Source: Patagioenas fasciata
Lineage: Eukaryota > Chordata > Aves > Columbiformes > Columbidae
Reading direction: 5' to 3'
Length of the DNA stretch: 64,000 bases
Assembly: GCF_037038585.1 (NCBI RefSeq)
Contig: NC_092521.1
Location: 70,732,898-70,796,897 of the forward strand
Shown: piece by piece, positions 59,081 through 64,000 of the stretch
Layout: the number at the start of each line of letters is the position of its first letter
How positions within the stretch are numbered: position 1 is the stretch's first letter
Notes under the pieces: model-generated
The model's input: the letters and a program-made list of their open reading frames with translations, nothing else
The model's database searches: none
Told to the model about the DNA's origin: nothing
Made by a program: the position numbers and the translations under genes

Positions 59081-60750
59081 ATAGTGCAAGCTTTGTGTTT
59101 CTTAGCTACTAATAAACCAAAATATTTAAAGCAAAATATAGCTGAAATCTGCAAAATATATCTGCAGGGTTGTAACCATGGCTTTTACTCAGCTTTTAGG
59201 ACCAAATTTATTCTTGACAGTAGTATTCTAAATCTAACATCTCCAAATAAAATGTTTTAACTATATGCTTGTTGTAAAAGCATTTTGACACCATCTTCCA
59301 CTAATTCTGGCAAAGCATTTTTTTCCTTCTACAGCGTTTCTAGCGGCCCTAGTCCATTATGTGAAATCAGCCCATCATAAAAATCAATGGAATTGATATA
59401 CTTTTAGCTAATGTATTAAAGAGCTGGCTAACTGCTCTATTATTCACTTTTTGATTGCTTGAATATGGTTTTACACTATGAAATATCAAGATTCTTAGAG
59501 GGCATTTACTTTTGTCTAAATTAGAAGCTTGTGACTTTGAGTACTGCATAAATATCTTGTGCATGTACTGTTGTAGTAACTCCCAACCCATTGAGGCATT
59601 TTTATCGTCGCGTTCACATAAAGGTCTGGTTATAATCTGGTAAGGAGAAATAATTAGAATTCTAAAGCCCCAGACTATGCAGGTTACTCAGTGGTGGGCT
59701 GCAGTTTCTTGTAGGAAATATGATTTTGATTCCTTGTGTCTTTGGTTGAAGGGCAAATGGAACCAAGCACTCAACATACAAAGGTCTGTTCAGTTATTAC
59801 AACCTTAGTTGTCACTGGAAACAAATGTGCTTGGAGACTTGGTTAGTTAAGAAAAGGTATCCTTGGCAAGGTGCTTGTCATATATTGTCTCTTGATATCA
59901 CTTACCACTCTTGCTTGTTATTCAAGGCTTTATTTTCAAACATTAAAAAAAAAATCCAACTTTTTTATCTTCTCTTCTGCCTCTAAGTGGTAGGTAAGTA
60001 TGATAGGGTACTTGGTTGTGAAGTGGCTTCAGGACTTTTTTTTTTTTTTTGCCAAGGTATTTGATTTTGGTGTTGGAGTGATCAGCTTCATTTCTGTGAA
60101 ATTAAAAAGTTATCCTTGAGAGTCAGAGGTTTGTAATGGTGCCTTTTTACTGTAATCAGTGTTGAATGACTACTCTCATTGGTAGATTCAGCTGGTGTAT
60201 TTTTCCTTTATTATCAGATCTTTTCAAGCATTTAGAAGAGATATATAGGTAGGGCTATTGAGCACTGTTTGTGCTGTGGACTGCTGTTTGCATAATCTGA
60301 TAGTCCTTAAGGTGTTTGTGTGTGTTCTCCTGTGAGAAGCTACTACTAGTGAATAGCAGTATAAAGCAGTAGCAGTTTGCTGCTGTGTAAGTTTAGACTG
60401 TGGGACCAGCCGATGTACAGCTGCTGCGAAATTCATTCCTAATTAAAGAGGGAAGTGTTTTCATACTTTTTTTTTTTTTTCCTCTTGTGCCATGCTGGTA
60501 TCAACTTTCAGAAACTTTACTCAGGCAGAAAACTTAACGCAAGAGATAAACCAGTTCAGTATTCTGCAAGAGCGTTAGCATCCTTTGGAGGCAGAACTTG
60601 TGAACTGCTCTTTCGTTCCATAAGGCTAGTCCTGCTTTTTGAAACTTTGTCCTGTCAATTTTAAGCCAGTGTAATATTGGAAATGTTTTGGAAAATCTGC
60701 TTTATTTTCACTAGTGCTGATATTGGTTAAGCTGAGAATCTCCAGGTGGT

Positions 60751-60812
60751 TGGGATTTTTTTATCTTTTTTTTTTGTTTGGGGTTTTTTGTTTGTTTGTT
60801 TTGGTGGAATTT
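60751..60812. repeat. T/G-rich low-complexity tract
   Basis: T runs followed by GTTTG/GTTT units. Confidence 0.85.
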
Positions 60813-63800
60813 CTCACTGTGGATAAACTCTTGCCACTTCTTGTATAAATAGCATTTCTTTGTAGTGGGCTATGGCACTATTTTCATGTTGAGTTCAAAT
60901 ATTTCTTCATGTAAGAGAATTCCTAATGTGTAAGTGAAGTCATGTGACAAAATTTGTCATCCCAGTTATGTGGAACAATTGAATTGGGATGATATTAGAC
61001 ATCCAAGTTTCCTGTGAAAACTTGTTATAGGCCAGCAAGAGGGTATGTCATACTTTTTGACAGTGCATTAGGATAGACTTCAGAGCTTCAGCTGGTGCTT
61101 CCTGTCAGCCACAGGAATTACGATCATATCACAGTGCGTAACTATCTCACATCAAGTTGTTCTACAGGAGACAGGAATGCTAGCCTCATTTTACAACCAC
61201 AACATGATGAAGGCCAAAAGAGCCTGAAGAACTTGAATCCGGATCTGCTTATTTTTCTATAGCTACAAGTCATCGTTATCTTTTTCCATGCCATTTAAAC
61301 CTACACTATGTATGCTAGCAATGCTTTAGTGCAAATTGTGAATGATAACCAGAATTGCACTAAAAATTAGAAGGGAAGTGATAACGCCAGGATTCATCTA
61401 GGGAGAGGGAAACAAGATGTGGTGTGGTTTGGTGTTTGTTTGTTTTTCTCAGGGTTCTGTGAGGAACAAACCAGGGGATGGGAATATTGGTAGTGAGTTG
61501 GAATCAGTTGTTACCGTGTAGAGAGATTTTGAAGTGCTCATTAAATATCTGAATGAAGAAGGTGATTGAAAAACAGAATGAAAAATACATCAAATGACCA
61601 TGGACCTCCATAAAGAGAAAGAGGTCTTAGGCAGATGTCCTCACAACAGTGTTCTCAAATGAGTTTGACTAGAGTGGCCAGGATGAGGAAGAACTAAGAA
61701 CAAGTATAAAGCAGTCACTCACATCAGCCAAAAGTGGATGACAAGAATATGAAGTTTCATGTGGTCAGTTCCCAACTATGCTAGGTATTGCAAACAGCAA
61801 AACCAACCCACAGCTACAGTAGGCTTCTGAATCTTCAGATGGCTCAAGTGGAAATGAGCTATACATGAAGAAGTGGGATTGGTTGGAGTTGTGCTGTCCC
61901 TCAGTGTGACATTCATCAGTTTGATTACCATTATGAATAATTTAGCCTTAACAATAACCTGGCCTCTTATGTGCATATCCTGTTCATGATGTTTCTGCAT
62001 TAAATACATAGAAGAGAGAACATTCACTGATGGGGCATTTTTAAAGTATCTTTAAGGATTCGTTTATATTAAGGTTAAGCTAATGGATTTATTTAATTTT
62101 CAGTTCATTGTGTACTCAGGGTAATTGGGATTGATATACTTTTCAAACACAGAAGGTGAATCCTAATTCTAGATGCGAAATTCAGCTTTGACTGTTGTCT
62201 CTAGACAGTCCTCCTGTAAGAAATTACTTCAGTTTCTGCTGATTGGAATGCTACTTTGAATGTCCAGTTTGTGAGTTAATGACTGTTGTAAAGAAGTTAA
62301 GGATGTATTTCCACAGAAACCCTTTTTTTTAAAATTTTCTTTAAAGACAACTTTGCGGTTTTAAACTCTGTCTGTGGTATCATGTGTGTGAAGTGAATGT
62401 CTGCTATCTTTACATTTGGAAAATTGTTGAAGACAGCATACCAGAGCAGTGCTGTTCCAAAGAAGTACTTGGAATAACAGGTATACTTAGAATAGCCAAA
62501 AAAACCCACCCCTGCAAGCAGTATGTGACTTCGTTTCTCCCTCTTCCAGTATACTCCTGCACTTTTTCTTCAGGCCTCACTGATCAGAAGTTTAAGAAAT
62601 ATAGGTACTTAAATTAGTAATAGTTTAGGAAACCTATTTTGTTTTCAGTTTTCAAATTCTGAAGACAGTGCCAACAAGTACACTTGTAATACAAATGCTA
62701 AGCTTCCTAAAGTGCAGCAGAGGTAGTACAGTTTAAATACATCTATTTGAAATACATATTTCAAGAAAAATTATATGCACCCCTAAGGCCCTCTGTCTGC
62801 AAAGAGAGGTTTGTGTATAGAACAGGTTACAGATAGGATAGGAAAGTCCAGTAAGTTAAACTTGCATTTGCTTGGAACTTAGCATTAATATAAGTATCTG
62901 TCCTCTTTAAAGAACAGACTGGTAATGTTTTGGAAGTGTGGTCTAAGATAGCTGTGGGAAAACAACTCCAAGCTGCTCAGCGGTCCCTTTTCTTCAACTA
63001 CTAACTGGACACTGAAGTGAGCAGCGAGAATAATGTGACAGGAAGGATGCACAGGAATTCTTTATTCTTTGTAAAAGCTCAAGTTTCTTGCTAAAGCAGA
63101 ATGGAATAGGGCAGCTGCTGCTATGTTACATGGCATACTCATAAAAAATGAAAATATTTTGTGTGGTGTGGTTTTTTTTAGGTTTGTTTTTGTTTTTTTC
63201 TGCTTCAAATCTGTTTTAATCTGTGGCATCATGGGGTTTAGGAACATTGGAATAAAATATTTACATGGGAATAAAATCTTTTTGGAGTATCAGCCTTAAG
63301 GACTGCTCCAGTTGTGCAGAGTTCCGGAAGGAAATGGTCAATAATATAACCTTGAAAATACCTCTGATGTACCGAGAGCTTAAAAAGTATTGGTAGTATA
63401 GCTTTAGAAAAACTAATATTTGTTACAGGTTTTACAAGCTTTAAAATCTGTATTTGATGCTCAGCTGTGAAGGGATACATTGAATTGCTAGGAGCTGCAT
63501 TAATATTTTATCAAGTCTAAAATAATGTGTATGTTGTTGAAATATACTACTTTGTACAAAATATTAAAGAATCAGGCAGCATTCCATACTGTGACTGTCC
63601 AGTAGCACTGGCAGACTCCTGCAGTGAATATTAAACAATCCATCAACTCTTGTAAAAATGTAGTTGGTATAAAGCAGAATCAAAGTTACTCTGACAAAAG
63701 CATCTGAAAAATCTTAACGTATATATGTTCAAAAGGTGTATGGTACAGTTGTTGAAAGCTTTTTTTTTTTTTTTTGTATTATACATTAAAGTACTATTTC

Positions 63801-64000
63801 ATAATATTATTCTCATTATTCTGCTATGGTGTCATCTCTTAGAAAGAGAAAGTGTTTAAAAAACATTATGAACAATTCTGGGAGTCTAGTGAGTAACCAG
63901 AACTGGCTAAAACACTTTGTGTAAGCAAACCCGACACAAAACTTTTTTCTCTATCAAACCGTGCTTGTCAGGCTACGTATCTGATTTTGCACTGCAGTTC

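Larger units (their letters stand above)
55534..64000 (+). other. Presumed GALNT1 intron 1 (part)
   Basis: After the CpG island the sequence returns to AT-rich, T-run-rich DNA. It carries simple tracts (57108-57125, 57519-57528, 60036-60050, 60467-60480, 60751-60812, 63757-63775) and an eroded CR1 (58560-59080). One acceptor-like site with a 37-codon ORF is at 58063-58176. I see no GALNT1 coding exon. Confidence 0.4.

Noticed and set aside
55534-64000. GALNT1 coding exons
   Set aside because: I looked for the MRKFAY-type N-terminus and catalytic-domain segments on the plus strand and found none. Coding exons are presumed outside the window.
1-64000. CRISPR arrays, prophage, insertion sequences, bacterial operons
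   Set aside because: The only regularly spaced repeats are simple or mini-satellites, and the gene structure is that of a vertebrate.
1-64000. Endogenous retrovirus or LTR pairs
   Set aside because: No paired long direct repeats, primer-binding site or gag/pol-like reading frames noticed. The only reverse-transcriptase coding remnant is of the CR1 LINE type.

Overview
The window is vertebrate nuclear DNA, most likely from a bird. The main evidence is a set of CR1 LINE copies, mostly 5'-truncated, ending in the ATTCTGTG-type 3' repeat and typical of avian genomes. The background is AT-rich and intronic or intergenic, with two sharp CpG islands. Exons are short and interrupted by kilobase-scale introns with GT/AG borders. 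I see no operons, phage genes, CRISPR arrays, tRNAs or rRNAs.

The one protein-coding gene I can identify with confidence is INO80C (the vertebrate homologue of yeast Ies6, a subunit of the INO80 chromatin-remodelling complex) on the minus strand. Four coding exons join in frame: 29651-29785, 5443-5553, 2518-2629 and 721-788. Together they encode residues 1-142. The C-terminal exon, which holds most of the YL1_C domain, must lie beyond base 1. Intron 1 is about 24 kb and carries several CR1 insertions. The start codon sits in a CpG island (about 29170-30240) with several NRF1-like sites. The ATG itself is embedded in a YY1-like ATGGCGGC motif.

A second CpG island (about 54440-55960) carries a strong plus-strand splice donor at 55534 and no convincing coding exon. 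In mammals GALNT1 lies next to INO80C in divergent orientation. I therefore infer that this island is the GALNT1 promoter and noncoding first exon, and that 55534-64000 is its first intron. That assignment rests on synteny, not on protein sequence.

Layout: 1-29785 INO80C (exons 4 to 1 as coordinates rise, with introns); 29170-30240 INO80C promoter island, bracketed by CR1 copies; 30878-54440 intergenic, with old CR1 remnants at 37665-39150, simple repeats, and a non-repetitive, homeobox-motif-rich stretch at 39.6-41.0 kb that may be regulatory; 54440-55960 second promoter island; 55960-64000 presumed GALNT1 intron 1 with one more eroded CR1. No previously undescribed multi-gene system was found. 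The most interesting leads are the YY1 motif over the INO80C start codon, an unexplained exon-like ORF at 16343-16519, and the candidate regulatory block near 40 kb.
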